Origin: Mesorhizobium caraganae
GTDB taxonomy: Bacteria > Pseudomonadota > Alphaproteobacteria > Rhizobiales > Rhizobiaceae
NCBI RefSeq assembly: GCF_016836705.1
Contig: NZ_JAFCGY010000004.1
Location: forward strand, 202,559-266,558
DNA length: 64,000 nucleotides
Reading direction: 5' to 3'
Positions 30,698-40,664 of this stretch are shown here, piece after piece (the first letter of the stretch is position 1; every line of letters starts with the position of its first letter). The translations under genes and the position numbers were made by a program. Under the pieces are notes generated by a model. It saw only the letters and a program-made list of their open reading frames with translations. It ran no database searches and was not told the origin of the DNA.

Positions 30698-31801
30698 GTG
30701 TCACTTCTGGCAAAATTCGAACGCTATCCCCTAACCTTCGGCGCGACGCCGATCGAGCATCTGCCGCGGCTGAGCGCGGCGCTGGGCGGGAAAGTACAGG
30801 TCTACGCCAAGCGCGACGATTGCAATTCCGGGCTCGCCATGGGCGGCAACAAATTGCGCAAGCTCGAATACATCGTTCCGGATGCCATAGCCTCGGGCGC
30901 CGACACGCTGGTATCGATCGGTGGCGTCCAGTCGAACCATACCCGCATGGTCGCCGCGACGGCCGCCAAGATCGGCATGAAGTGCGTGGTGATCCAGGAA
31001 AAATGGGTGCCGCACTATGACGCCGTCTACGACCGGGTCGGCAACATCCTGCTGACGCGACTGATGGGCGCCGACAGCCGGCTTGTCGATGACGGTTTCG
31101 ACATCGGCATCCGCAAGAGCTGGGAGGACGCCATCCAGTCGGTGAAGGACGCCGGCGGCAAGCCCTATCCGATTCCGGCCGGCGCCTCGGTGCACAAATT
31201 CGGCGGGCTGGGCTATGTCGGCTTCGCCGAAGAGGTGGCGAACCAGGAGGCCGAGCTCGGCTTCACCTTCGACTACATCATCGTGTGCGTGGTGACCGGG
31301 TCGACGCAGGCCGGCATGATCGTCGGCTTCGCCGCGCAAGGTCGCGCCGACCGGGTGATCGGCATCGACGCCTCCGGAACGCTCGACCAGACCCGCGCGC
31401 AGGTCCGCCGCATCGTCGATGACACCGCTGCCCTCGTCGGGCTCGGCCGCACGGTCCGCGACGACGAAATCATCATCAACCCCGACTACGCCTATCCGGC
31501 CTACGGTGTTCCCTCCGATGAGACCAACGACGCGATCCGGCTGGCGGCCCGCACCGAGGCGATGATCACCGATCCGGTCTATGAGGGAAAGTCGATGCAG
31601 GGCCTGATCGATCTGACCCGCAAGGGCTTCTTCCCCAAGGGGTCAAAAATTCTCTACGCGCATCTCGGCGGCGCGCCGGCGATCAACGGTTACAGCTACT
31701 ACTACAAGGACGACGGCGCCCCGACCCGGCCGCTGAAGGCAGCGAGTTTCGAACCTCGGGAAGTCACTGCGCCGGAGACGCTGCCGCCGCTGTTTCCCTG
31801 A
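30698..31801 (+). CDS. acdS: 1-aminocyclopropane-1-carboxylate deaminase
   Basis: PLP enzyme that splits ACC, the ethylene precursor of plants, into 2-oxobutyrate and ammonia. PLP lysine is Lys52 ([10 protein letters not shown]). Residues separating true ACC deaminase from D-cysteine desulfhydrase are present: Tyr295-Glu296 ([11 protein letters not shown]) and Leu323 (YAHLGGAP), matching Y294, E295 and L322 of the Pseudomonas enzyme. GTG start. It has 367 residues, about 29 more than usual, because of a Pro-rich C-terminal tail after SYYYKDD. Regulated by the divergent AcdR. Confidence 0.94.
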   Translation: MSLLAKFERYPLTFGATPIEHLPRLSAALGGKVQVYAKRDDCNSGLAMGGNKLRKLEYIVPDAIASGADTLVSIGGVQSNHTRMVAATAAKIGMKCVVIQEKWVPHYDAVYDRVGNILLTRLMGADSRLVDDGFDIGIRKSWEDAIQSVKDAGGKPYPIPAGASVHKFGGLGYVGFAEEVANQEAELGFTFDYIIVCVVTGSTQAGMIVGFAAQGRADRVIGIDASGTLDQTRAQVRRIVDDTAALVGLGRTVRDDEIIINPDYAYPAYGVPSDETNDAIRLAARTEAMITDPVYEGKSMQGLIDLTRKGFFPKGSKILYAHLGGAPAINGYSYYYKDDGAPTRPLKAASFEPREVTAPETLPPLFP

Positions 31802-31805
31802 CAGC

Positions 31806-32531
31806 TCAGGGATCCTCGCCGCTGCGGGCAAAATGCCACTCGACCAGCGGCCTCATATGCGGCGCCAGTCCCTCCGGCAGGTCGGTGGCATGGCGGATGA
31901 TCACCGGTCCCTCAATCTCCGGCTCGACCTCGGTGGCGACGAAGGCGCTGATGCGCCGCGCAATCTCGTCCGCCGGCTCCTCGACGTGGTAGCGGCGGAA
32001 GAGAACCGTGCCGGTCGAAGTCGACAGCGCGTGGTGGCGTTTGCCGCGCGCGGCGCCCGTCAGGTCAAGCCCGGTTTCCTCGCGCACCTCGCGGATCATG
32101 TTGAAATCGACATCGACGCGGCCGTCGCGAAAATCGATCGGCTCGAACGAGCCGGCGGCGAAATAGACGCGACCGGCCATGACCGTGTGCGAGCCCATGC
32201 GGATCGCCACCAGCGCATTGTCGCCGGCAACCAGCATGGCGTGGCCATAGGCGTGCTCGGCGCCGGTCCCTTGCCGGTTCTTGCGCCACAGCATGAAGGT
32301 CGAGTACTTCACCGCGTGGCAGCGCCCGGCGAGACGGTTGTCGCGCCAGGCGAGTGCTGACAAAAGCACCACGGTGCCGTCGAACAGCGCGGGTTTGGCT
32401 TCGGTCTCGAGCCGCCAGTTCTCAGTGATGGCCGGCGCGTTGTCGCGCTCGAACGGATGCTGGCCGGGGTCGAGCCGAACGTCGATCTCGTCGACCGGCA
32501 GGATGACATTGCGTGGCAGGTCGAAGCTCAC
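31806..32531 (-). CDS. Nudix hydrolase-like protein
   Basis: A 241-residue protein with a Nudix-type segment: GSFEP, then REVREETGLDL near residue 150, which keeps the REVxEExG core though the spacing to the first Gly is longer than canonical. It resembles the ADP-ribose pyrophosphatase-like group seen in rhizobia; substrate unknown. GTG start, 15 bases after the stop of the phosphatase-fold gene upstream, so the two are an operon. Its end is 4 bases from the convergent acdS stop. Confidence 0.75.
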   Translation of the reverse strand: MSFDLPRNVILPVDEIDVRLDPGQHPFERDNAPAITENWRLETEAKPALFDGTVVLLSALAWRDNRLAGRCHAVKYSTFMLWRKNRQGTGAEHAYGHAMLVAGDNALVAIRMGSHTVMAGRVYFAAGSFEPIDFRDGRVDVDFNMIREVREETGLDLTGAARGKRHHALSTSTGTVLFRRYHVEEPADEIARRISAFVATEVEPEIEGPVIIRHATDLPEGLAPHMRPLVEWHFARSGEDP

Positions 32532-32546
32532 CGGCTCAAGCCCCCC

Positions 32547-33659
32547 TCACGCCATGTCCAGCGTGATCGCCACCGGACAATGGTCCGAGGCCTTCGGCCG
32601 GTCCCAGCCGGCGCGCGGAAAACGCTCCACCGCCTGGCCGGCCGGAAATATGGTGCGCCAGGGCTGGCCGTTGCGGATGATGTCGGGAACGGCCGTCGCA
32701 TTCTTCGCCGCCAGCCCCTTGGACAGCAGGATGTAGTCGAGCTGGCACAGATGCCGCTCCTGCGGCCCGCGCGTGTGGTAGAAACTCCAGCGGTCCATCT
32801 CCGGACGGCGCTCGACGACATTCTCGCAAAAGCCGCCGGCGGTCAGCACATTGAGGCAGGACTGGCTCTCGTCTATCACCTGGAAGCGGTAGCCATCGAA
32901 GGCGTCGCCCTCGATCTTCACCCGCTGCCGGTAGTCGTTCATGTCGCCGCAGATCGCCCAGCGCTTGTCGGCGGCATGGTCCTTGCTGAAGCGGTCTTCG
33001 ATGATGCGGCGCACGGCCTGCGCCTCGGCGACGCGCAGCGGCATCGTCGCTTCGCGCCCGTCGAGCCCATTGCGTGGCGAGCCCATCGATTTGAAATGCA
33101 CGAGATAGAGCGTCAACGGCACGCCGCCGACCTTGACGTCGACCTCAAGGCAATCGCGCCGGAAGATGCGCTCATTGGCCTGATGCCCGAGTTCGGCGAG
33201 CTCCGGCGTGAACAGGCCGAACTGCTCGAAGGTGGCATAGGCATAGCTGGTCATGCGCACGAATTCGATCGGCTGTCCCTGCGCGGTCTCGTTGCGCATC
33301 ATCACGGCAACGTCGATGCCGCGCGAATCATTGCCGGCGGTGGTGTATTTCTGCCGGTAGCCCTCACCCACCATCTTGAAGAGATAGCCGTATTCGAAGG
33401 CCTTCAGCGCCTCGATATTGTCGACCTCCTGCATGCAGATGATGTCCGCTCGCGTGGCAGCGATGGCGAGCGCCGTTAGCTGGCGCGTGTCGTCGGACTG
33501 TGCAATCGCACGCGCCTGCTCCAGCATCTTGTATTCGGCCTCGCTTTGGATGTCGAAAAGCGCCAGCGTACGGTCTTCGTTGAGCTGATTGCGGTAGCCG
33601 GAGAAATCGAACCTGTTCATCAGGTTTTCGACGTTGAAGGTGGCGAGGCGCAGCGACAT
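32547..33659 (-). CDS. endonuclease/exonuclease/phosphatase-family protein
   Basis: A 370-residue EEP-fold hydrolase. [14 protein letters not shown] at the N-terminus, CMQEVDN (metal-binding Glu), [22 protein letters not shown] and the C-terminal ASDHCPV are the standard DNase I-like motifs, so the metal-dependent phosphodiesterase site looks complete. No signal peptide. The ATG at 33659 gives a start right before the first motif. Forms an operon with the Nudix gene. Confidence 0.88.
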   Translation of the reverse strand: MSLRLATFNVENLMNRFDFSGYRNQLNEDRTLALFDIQSEAEYKMLEQARAIAQSDDTRQLTALAIAATRADIICMQEVDNIEALKAFEYGYLFKMVGEGYRQKYTTAGNDSRGIDVAVMMRNETAQGQPIEFVRMTSYAYATFEQFGLFTPELAELGHQANERIFRRDCLEVDVKVGGVPLTLYLVHFKSMGSPRNGLDGREATMPLRVAEAQAVRRIIEDRFSKDHAADKRWAICGDMNDYRQRVKIEGDAFDGYRFQVIDESQSCLNVLTAGGFCENVVERRPEMDRWSFYHTRGPQERHLCQLDYILLSKGLAAKNATAVPDIIRNGQPWRTIFPAGQAVERFPRAGWDRPKASDHCPVAITLDMA

Positions 33660-33825
33660 GGCCGTGACCTTTGCCCGCAAGCAGCCCCGAAAACAAGAGG
33701 CCGGCCCTTGCTCGGCGAGGTTGAGGGAACCTTTCCGTTCATCCTCCGTTCAGATGCAAAGGTCCATCAATAGGCCACTTCCTGGGGTCTTCCGGGCGTG
33801 GGGCCTGTATCTCTTGGAGAGTGCA

Positions 33826-34398
33826 ATGAACTCGCTCTTTTCTTCCACGGTCAAATCCGGGCTGATAGCGCTCGGTCTCCTCTCGGGTGTTACGGCGCCG
33901 TCCGCCGCCGGCCCGATCCTGCAGCCAAACCTCTCAATTCCGTCAAGCACCGCAGCCCCGACGATCACGCCGGTTCGCGACGACTGGGCGGGCGGCAATG
34001 ACCGCCGCTCCTTCAACGATTGGCAGTGGCGTCGCCACGACGGCCGTCGCTTTTCCCGCAACTGGAATGGCGGAAACTGGAACGGCGGCAACTGGAATGG
34101 CGACGACAACTGGCGCTGGCGTCATCATCGCCACCGTCACAGCCGCGATTTCGATACCGGCGCCGCCGCAGTTCTCGGCCTCGGCCTGGGTCTCGGCCTC
34201 GGCAGCATCTACAACAACGGCTATTATAACAACGGCTACTACGTGCAGCCGGCGCCCCGCCGCTACTATCGCACGCAGCGTCTTTCCAGCGCCCATGTCC
34301 AGTGGTGCTACGACCGCTACCGGTCTTACCGGGCCTGGGATAACACGTTCCAGCCCTACAACGGCCCACGCCAGCAATGCTGGTCGCCCTATAGCTGA
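33826..34398 (+). CDS. BA14K-family exported protein
   Basis: A 190-residue protein with a signal peptide (about residues 1-27, ending SAAG), a low-complexity Asn/Gly/Trp/Arg region with [12 protein letters not shown] repeats, a Gly-rich hydrophobic stretch [14 protein letters not shown], and a C-terminal BA14K domain ([20 protein letters not shown], two Cys). BA14K is an immunoreactive, lectin-like protein first known from Brucella. TTGGAGAG precedes the ATG. Confidence 0.87.
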   Translation: MNSLFSSTVKSGLIALGLLSGVTAPSAAGPILQPNLSIPSSTAAPTITPVRDDWAGGNDRRSFNDWQWRRHDGRRFSRNWNGGNWNGGNWNGDDNWRWRHHRHRHSRDFDTGAAAVLGLGLGLGLGSIYNNGYYNNGYYVQPAPRRYYRTQRLSSAHVQWCYDRYRSYRAWDNTFQPYNGPRQQCWSPYS

Positions 34399-34567
34399 AC
34401 CATAAGCGACAATGCATGACGGCGCCGCCCATCGCGGCGCCGTTTCCATTGGGAGAGACGGCTGGATAAGATCGCCGCTAACCATATGTTTATCGGCTCG
34501 GCCTATCTATGGATAAGGTGCCCCATCTGACGATCGCGCCCGGTCCGGCAGCGAAGGACGTGCCGTC

Positions 34568-34852
34568 ATGGCCGACAACGAACTGAGAAACAAACACCGG
34601 CAGCGCGTGCTGAAAGGCGCGACGATCCTGCTCGGCCTCACCAATTCCGAGGTCAAGTGCACTGTGCGCAACATGCATCCCGGCGGCGCCGAGCTGAAAG
34701 TGCCGATAGACGCGCGCGTGCCGGACGAATTCCTGCTCTATGTGCCGATCGACGGCATCGGCTACAAGGCTACCGTGCGCTGGCGCCGCGACGACCGCAT
34801 CGGCGTCGAGTTCACCGGCACCGAGCGGAAGCCGCACTGGCACTACGGCTGA
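34568..34852 (+). CDS. PilZ-domain protein
   Basis: A 94-residue single-domain protein with KHRQRVLKGATI (RxxxR c-di-GMP motif) and NMHPGGAEL in place of the usual (D/N)xSxxG. The Ser of that second motif is changed to Pro, so c-di-GMP binding may be weak or absent. GAAGGACG lies upstream of the ATG. No neighbour indicates a target. Confidence 0.8.
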   Translation: MADNELRNKHRQRVLKGATILLGLTNSEVKCTVRNMHPGGAELKVPIDARVPDEFLLYVPIDGIGYKATVRWRRDDRIGVEFTGTERKPHWHYG

Positions 34853-34883
34853 GATCTGTACCAGCTGATCGAAAGCCAGCATG

Positions 34884-34910
34884 AAAAAGCCGGCGGATCG
34901 CTCCGCCGGC
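34884..34910 (-). terminator. rho-independent terminator of ilvC
   Basis: On the minus strand, GCCGGCGGA GCGA TCCGCCGGC is a perfect 9-base stem followed by TTTTT, 26 bases after the ilvC stop codon. Confidence 0.88.
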
Positions 34911-34935
34911 TTCGTCGCAATCCTAAAATTGCGGA

Positions 34936-36634
<1,699 letters not shown>

Positions 36635-36679
36635 GGTCGTTCCTCGGCGGCAGGCGAGCCAGCAAGAGCGGCAAGCCGT

Positions 36680-36694
36680 ACCGTACGTTACGGT
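36680..36694. promoter_or_regulatory. probable TetR operator
   Basis: ACCGTA CGT TACGGT, a perfect 15-base palindrome, 46 bases before the TetR start and 90 before the divergent gene. Size, symmetry and position fit a TetR autoregulatory operator. Binding is inferred. Confidence 0.65.
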
Positions 36695-36783
36695 TCGCCG
36701 TTCTATGCCGTATTGCACTCGGCCTTGCAAGCCCTATTTCTGTCTCAACGGTTCGTCGCTGGACCGTTTGCTGTGGGAAGAAG

Positions 36784-37218
36784 ATGCTGGTCGGATTGCT
36801 CGCCTTGACGGTCGCCGCCGTGTTCTCCGGCGCCGCCATCTATGTCAGCGTCGCCGAGCAGCCGGCGCGGCTTGGCCTCGATGACAAGGCACTGCTCAAG
36901 GAATGGCAGCCTTCTTACAAGCGCGGCGCGGCCATGCAGGCCTCGATTGCCATTGTTGCCTGCGTCCTCGGCCTGATCGCATGGTGGCAGACCGGTGGCT
37001 TCGCCTTTCTGCTCGGCGCAATTCTGATCATCCTGCCCTGGCCGTGGACGCTGATGGTGATGTTGCCGACCAACAAGCTTCTGGAAGCGATGGACGCGAG
37101 CGCCGACAACCCGCAAGCCAGGCCTCTGATCGTCAAGTGGGGCACCCTGCACCTGGTGCGCGCCGGACTGGGCGTGCTGGCGACACTGGCCTTTCTCTGG
37201 GGCAGCCACACGCCCTGA
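36784..37218 (+). CDS. DUF1772-family membrane protein
   Basis: A 144-residue protein with four predicted membrane helices (about 2-22, 53-72, 76-96 and 118-138). AEQPARL, WQPSYKRGAAMQ and a C-terminal WGTLHLVRAG segment match the DUF1772 (anthrone-oxygenase-like) family. Enzymatic activity has been shown for only some fungal members. Probably controlled by the divergent TetR. Confidence 0.78.
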   Translation: MLVGLLALTVAAVFSGAAIYVSVAEQPARLGLDDKALLKEWQPSYKRGAAMQASIAIVACVLGLIAWWQTGGFAFLLGAILIILPWPWTLMVMLPTNKLLEAMDASADNPQARPLIVKWGTLHLVRAGLGVLATLAFLWGSHTP

Positions 37219-37258
37219 TAGCTGGCCGGATATCGTCAGGCCCGTAGCACAGAGTCTC

Positions 37259-37717
37259 TCAGTCCGGAGCCGGCGGCAAGCGCAGACGGCCGAGCAACGC
37301 CGACACCGTGCTCAACTCATCCGCCGAGAGTTTGGCGCCGACCAGTTCCGCGATCGAGCGGCCGTAGACCGCCCACATCCGCCGGCGCGTCTCGCGCCCT
37401 TTGGCAGTGATGCGGATGGTCTGACCGCGGCCGTCATCGGCGACCTTCAGCTTCTCGACCAGCCCGTCGGCTTCGAGCCGGGCCAGCAGCCGCGAGATGT
37501 TGTACTGCGCAAACAGGGTGCGCTCGGTCAGCTGGAACGGCCGCAGCCCGCCCTCGCCCGCCTCGGCAAGCTCATGCAGCACGTCGTACCAGTCGAGTGG
37601 CGGCAAGCCACTGTCCTTCAAAGCCTCTTCGGCCCGTTCGATGAGCTGGCGCGAAACGCGCATCAGGCGCGCCCAGGCCTTGATGGCTTCCGGCGAAGGC
37701 ATGGCTTTCTCGGTCAT
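37259..37717 (-). CDS. MarR-family regulator
   Basis: A 152-residue winged-helix regulator. LFAQYNISRLLARLEADGLVEKLKVADDGRGQTIRITAKG is the recognition helix and wing (about residues 68-108). It is divergent from the Rieske/GST genes, and the 97-base gap contains three matching dyads (37737-37797) likely to be its operators. Expected to be a repressor released by a small phenolic or electrophilic compound; that is inference. Confidence 0.9.
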   Translation of the reverse strand: MTEKAMPSPEAIKAWARLMRVSRQLIERAEEALKDSGLPPLDWYDVLHELAEAGEGGLRPFQLTERTLFAQYNISRLLARLEADGLVEKLKVADDGRGQTIRITAKGRETRRRMWAVYGRSIAELVGAKLSADELSTVSALLGRLRLPPAPD

Positions 37718-37736
37718 GCCCGCATCCTAGGCGATA

Positions 37737-37797
37737 GATGCAGCCGCATCAAGCTTGACGATTGATGCGAATGCATCTATATTCATGCAACTGCATC
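37737..37797. promoter_or_regulatory. array of three MarR-type operators
   Basis: Three copies of (G/C)ATGC-N4-GCATC: 37737-37750 (GATGCAGCCGCATC), 37764-37777 (GATGCGAATGCATC) and 37784-37797 (CATGCAACTGCATC). They lie between the divergent MarR and Rieske genes, with the third ending 17 bases before the Rieske ATG. Spacings are 27 and 20 bases, near whole helical turns. Confidence 0.75.
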
Positions 37798-37814
37798 AAC
37801 CACCGAGGAGTCCC

Positions 37815-38120
37815 ATGAGACACGAAATCTGCAAAGTCGCCGACGTCCCGCAGACGGGCAGCCTGATTGCACCGTTCTTCGGCCGCGAGGTCCATGTCTG
37901 GCGGAGCGGTGACCGCATCCGCGCCGCCGCCAATGTCTGTCTGCATTTCGGTGGGCCGCTCGACTGCAAGGATGGCAAACTCGTCTGCCAATGGCACGGC
38001 GCCGCCTTCGACATGACATCAGGCGACCGGCTCGAAGGCCCGGCGCCAAAAGCATCCCGCCTGATGTTCCTGTCGACGCGCGTCGAGGACGGCGCGTTGA
38101 ACTATGTCTGGGGAGAGTGA
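37815..38120 (+). CDS. Rieske 2Fe-2S ferredoxin-like protein
   Basis: A 101-residue soluble Rieske protein. Cluster ligands Cys42-x-His44 and Cys58-x2-His61 are spaced as in the family (CLHFGG and CQWHGAAFD). GAGGAG lies upstream of the ATG. The GST gene starts 2 bases after the stop. It could supply electrons to an oxygenase, perhaps the convergent flavin monooxygenase, but no oxygenase terminal subunit is adjacent. Confidence 0.88.
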   Translation: MRHEICKVADVPQTGSLIAPFFGREVHVWRSGDRIRAAANVCLHFGGPLDCKDGKLVCQWHGAAFDMTSGDRLEGPAPKASRLMFLSTRVEDGALNYVWGE

Positions 38121-38121
38121 C

Positions 38122-38862
38122 ATGCCTGAGAAGAATGAAATGACTGGCAAGCTCACTCTCGTCAGCCATCATCTGTGCCCCTATGTCCAGCGCGCCGCGA
38201 TCTCGCTGACCGAGAAGCGCGTGCCGTTCGAGCGCGTCACCATCGACCTCGCCGACAAGCCGGACTGGTTCAAGGCGATCTCGCCTTTGGGCAAGGTGCC
38301 GCTGCTCATCGTGCGGGCAAATGGCAAGGAAACGGTGATCTTCGAATCCGCCGTCATCCTCGAATTCCTGGAGGAGACGCAAGGCAATCCCCTCCACCCG
38401 GCCGACGCTCACGCCCGCGCCCGGCACCGTGCCTGGATCGAGTTCGGTTCGGCGACGCTGAACGCCATCGGCCGCTTCTACTCGGCGTCGACAGAGGCAG
38501 CCTTCCTGGCCGAGTCCAGCGCGTTGTCGGCGATGTTCGATCGTCTGGAGAACGAATTGGCCGACCAGGCCGGACCGTGGTTCAACGGCGAGCGCTTTAG
38601 CCTCGTCGATGCCGTCTATGGCCCGGTCTTCCGCTATTTTGACGCCTTCGACCGGATCGGCGGTTTCGGCATGCTGGACGGCAAGCCGCTGGTTCAGTCC
38701 TGGCGCAAGGCATTGAGTGAACGCGCCTCGGTCAAGGGCGCGGTTGCGCCGGACTATCCGCAACGCCTGCGTCAATTCCTGCGGGCGAGAAATTCGTTTC
38801 TCTCGACCCTGATCCAGCCGGATGATCTCGCCAGTGCGCCTCCTTTAGCCCGATCCGCCTGA
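38122..38862 (+). CDS. glutathione S-transferase family protein
   Basis: A 246-residue GST with an N-terminal thioredoxin-like domain. HHLCPYVQRAAI gives an omega/DHAR-like active-site Cys19-Pro-Tyr; GKVPLLI is the cis-Pro glutathione site and ESAVILEFLEE the SNAIL-like motif. The helical C-terminal domain has FSLVDAVYGPVF. GGGGAGA precedes the ATG. In an operon with the Rieske gene under the MarR operators; its last 131 bases overlap the convergent monooxygenase. Confidence 0.9.
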   Translation: MPEKNEMTGKLTLVSHHLCPYVQRAAISLTEKRVPFERVTIDLADKPDWFKAISPLGKVPLLIVRANGKETVIFESAVILEFLEETQGNPLHPADAHARARHRAWIEFGSATLNAIGRFYSASTEAAFLAESSALSAMFDRLENELADQAGPWFNGERFSLVDAVYGPVFRYFDAFDRIGGFGMLDGKPLVQSWRKALSERASVKGAVAPDYPQRLRQFLRARNSFLSTLIQPDDLASAPPLARSA

Positions 38863-40045
38863 ACGGATCGATCAGCGTTCCCGCCACCATCGAGGCAAGC
38901 ACGCCTGGCACTGGCGGGATTTTCGCGATGGTCGCCACCAGCCTGTCGCGGAAGAAGGGCAGCATGGTGCCGTCCGACTGGTAGAACGGCGTCAGCGCCA
39001 GCGACAGCAACTGGAAGGTCCGGACATGCCATCGCCGCGCCTTGGCATAGGTCTCCAGCGCTGCCTCCACACTGTCCGCTTGTGCCAAGGCATGGCTGAG
39101 TGCTGCCGCATCGAGCAGTGCCATGTTCGCGCCCTGCCCGAGCTGCGGGCTGGTCGAATGCGCGGCGTCGCCGATCACTGCCAGACGCCGTCCCGCCGGC
39201 AGCCTCATCGTGTGATGGCCGTAGCGGGCCAGCGACAGCTGGTCGAACCTGTCGATCTGACTGGTGAACGCTTCGCACGCCGGCCATAGCGAGATCAGCC
39301 TCGCCTTCCAGGCGTCGAGGCCCGCAGCCCGGACCTGTTCGACATCCGCCGGCTTCAGGCTCCAGAAGAACGCCGCCATTTTTTCGGCACCCGGCTGCGG
39401 CCTGCCGATCGGCAGCACGCCGATCATCACGCTCGCCTTGTCGTAGCGCTGCAGCAGCGCATTTTCATCGAACCCTTCGCGCCAGCCGAGCGATGCCCAG
39501 AACGCGCCATAGGCAAGCGGCCGGGGCTCGGCCGGATCGTTGAGGCTCTGGCGCAGTTTCGAGCGCGAGCCGCTGGCGTCGACGACGAGGTCGAACGGCC
39601 CTCCCCTTCGGCCAGTGTCGAAGACGAGGCTCGCCCGCTCGCCGACCACCAGCGTCTCGATCTCGACGCCGGTTTCGATGGCGATGCCCTGGCGCTGCAC
39701 GGCGTGGAACAACACGTTGAACAGCGCCGCCCGGTGCACCGCCAGCCCGAAGCGACCGCCGGGCTGCGCATCGTAGCGGACGGCAAGCACGGTGCGGCCA
39801 GTGGTGGCATCCGCGCCATGCAGGCGCTCGATGCGGCTGCCCAGCGCCAAGATGTCGTCGAGCAGGCCGAGATCGGCGAGCACGCTCAAGCCGCTCGGTT
39901 GCAGGATCAGGCCGGAGCCGAGCGGCTTCGGCTCCTCGAAACGTTCGAAGATGGTGACGTTATGCCCGGCGCGCTTGAGATAGAGCGCTGTGGCCAGCCC
40001 TGCCGGACCGGCGCCGGCAATCGCGATGTCGAGAGATTTTTCCAT
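38732..40045 (-). CDS. FAD-dependent aromatic-hydroxylase-type monooxygenase
   Basis: A 437-residue PHBH-fold monooxygenase. IAGAGPAGLATALYLKRAGH is the FAD dinucleotide motif, DASGSRSKLRQ is the DG-like region, and VIGDAAHSTSPQLGQGANMALLDA is the GD motif contacting FAD. Substrate unknown. The ATG at 40045 was chosen over one five codons upstream. The last 43 residues lie antisense to the GST gene, and the final 25 look non-conserved. Confidence 0.87.
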   Translation of the reverse strand: MEKSLDIAIAGAGPAGLATALYLKRAGHNVTIFERFEEPKPLGSGLILQPSGLSVLADLGLLDDILALGSRIERLHGADATTGRTVLAVRYDAQPGGRFGLAVHRAALFNVLFHAVQRQGIAIETGVEIETLVVGERASLVFDTGRRGGPFDLVVDASGSRSKLRQSLNDPAEPRPLAYGAFWASLGWREGFDENALLQRYDKASVMIGVLPIGRPQPGAEKMAAFFWSLKPADVEQVRAAGLDAWKARLISLWPACEAFTSQIDRFDQLSLARYGHHTMRLPAGRRLAVIGDAAHSTSPQLGQGANMALLDAAALSHALAQADSVEAALETYAKARRWHVRTFQLLSLALTPFYQSDGTMLPFFRDRLVATIAKIPPVPGVLASMVAGTLIDPFRRIGLKEAHWRDHPAGSGSRETNFSPAGIDAGVADSPAQPRP

Positions 40046-40120
40046 TGCCCGCCCAACCAATGGCCGGACAATCCTTCAGCGACCCTGCCAAATCAAGCCA
40101 TTGCGGCATGCGCCAAAAAA

Positions 40121-40528
40121 TCAACCACCGGCGTCGAAGGCAGCACGTGCCTTGCGCACTGCATCGTGGTTGAGCTCGGCCCACAAGATCACCTGATGAA
40201 AGGCGCCGAACATAGAGCGCCCGAGATCGGTCAGGCTGTATTCAACGCCCGGTGGCTTGGTCGGGAACACCTCACGATGCACGTAGCCATCGCGCTGCAA
40301 ATCATGCAGCGTCTGGGTCAGCATGCGCTGCGAAATGTCGGGCACAAGGCGCCGCAACTCGCCGAAGCGATAGGGTTGTTCAGCCAATGCCATCATCAGC
40401 AGCGATCTCCATTTGCCGCTGACGCCCTGGATGACTTCACGAACCGGACAATTCGCAATATTGCCGCCGTCGCTGATCGCTTTGTAGATCTCCATCTTCG
40501 ATTTCAGATTGATGACCTTGCCGTCCAT
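40121..40528 (-). CDS. HxlR-family regulator
   Basis: A 135-residue winged-helix regulator: NCPVREVIQGVSGKWRSLLMMAL, FGELRRLVPDISQRMLTQTLHDLQRDGYVHREVFPTKPPGVEYSLTDLG match HxlR closely. The Cys in NCPV is the conserved redox-sensing position in QorR/HypR-type members. Divergent from the QorB-like gene, the same pairing as QorR/Qor systems. Confidence 0.9.
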   Translation of the reverse strand: MDGKVINLKSKMEIYKAISDGGNIANCPVREVIQGVSGKWRSLLMMALAEQPYRFGELRRLVPDISQRMLTQTLHDLQRDGYVHREVFPTKPPGVEYSLTDLGRSMFGAFHQVILWAELNHDAVRKARAAFDAGG

Positions 40529-40604
40529 GGCTGGTTCCCTGCGCGTGCCTACCTCCCGAAAAACTGCCTTCTTTACGGCACCGGGTCAATTCCTATTTTA
40601 GTGC

Positions 40605-40623
40605 TGGTCTCTTTTTGAGACCA
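40605..40623. promoter_or_regulatory. inverted repeat, candidate HxlR operator
   Basis: TGGTCTC TTTTT GAGACCA, a perfect 7-base inverted repeat, 42 bases before the QorB-like ATG. It is in the right place to be bound by the divergent HxlR regulator. On RNA it could also form a hairpin, but there is no following T-run. Confidence 0.5.
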
Positions 40624-40664
40624 CCAGAGCACCCGCCACATCGGCGCAAAATCAGGATCTCCCG

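Noticed and set aside
34050..34125. NGGNWNGG repeats in the BA14K protein as a DNA repeat element
   Set aside because: Simple coding low complexity within an exported protein, usual for this family.
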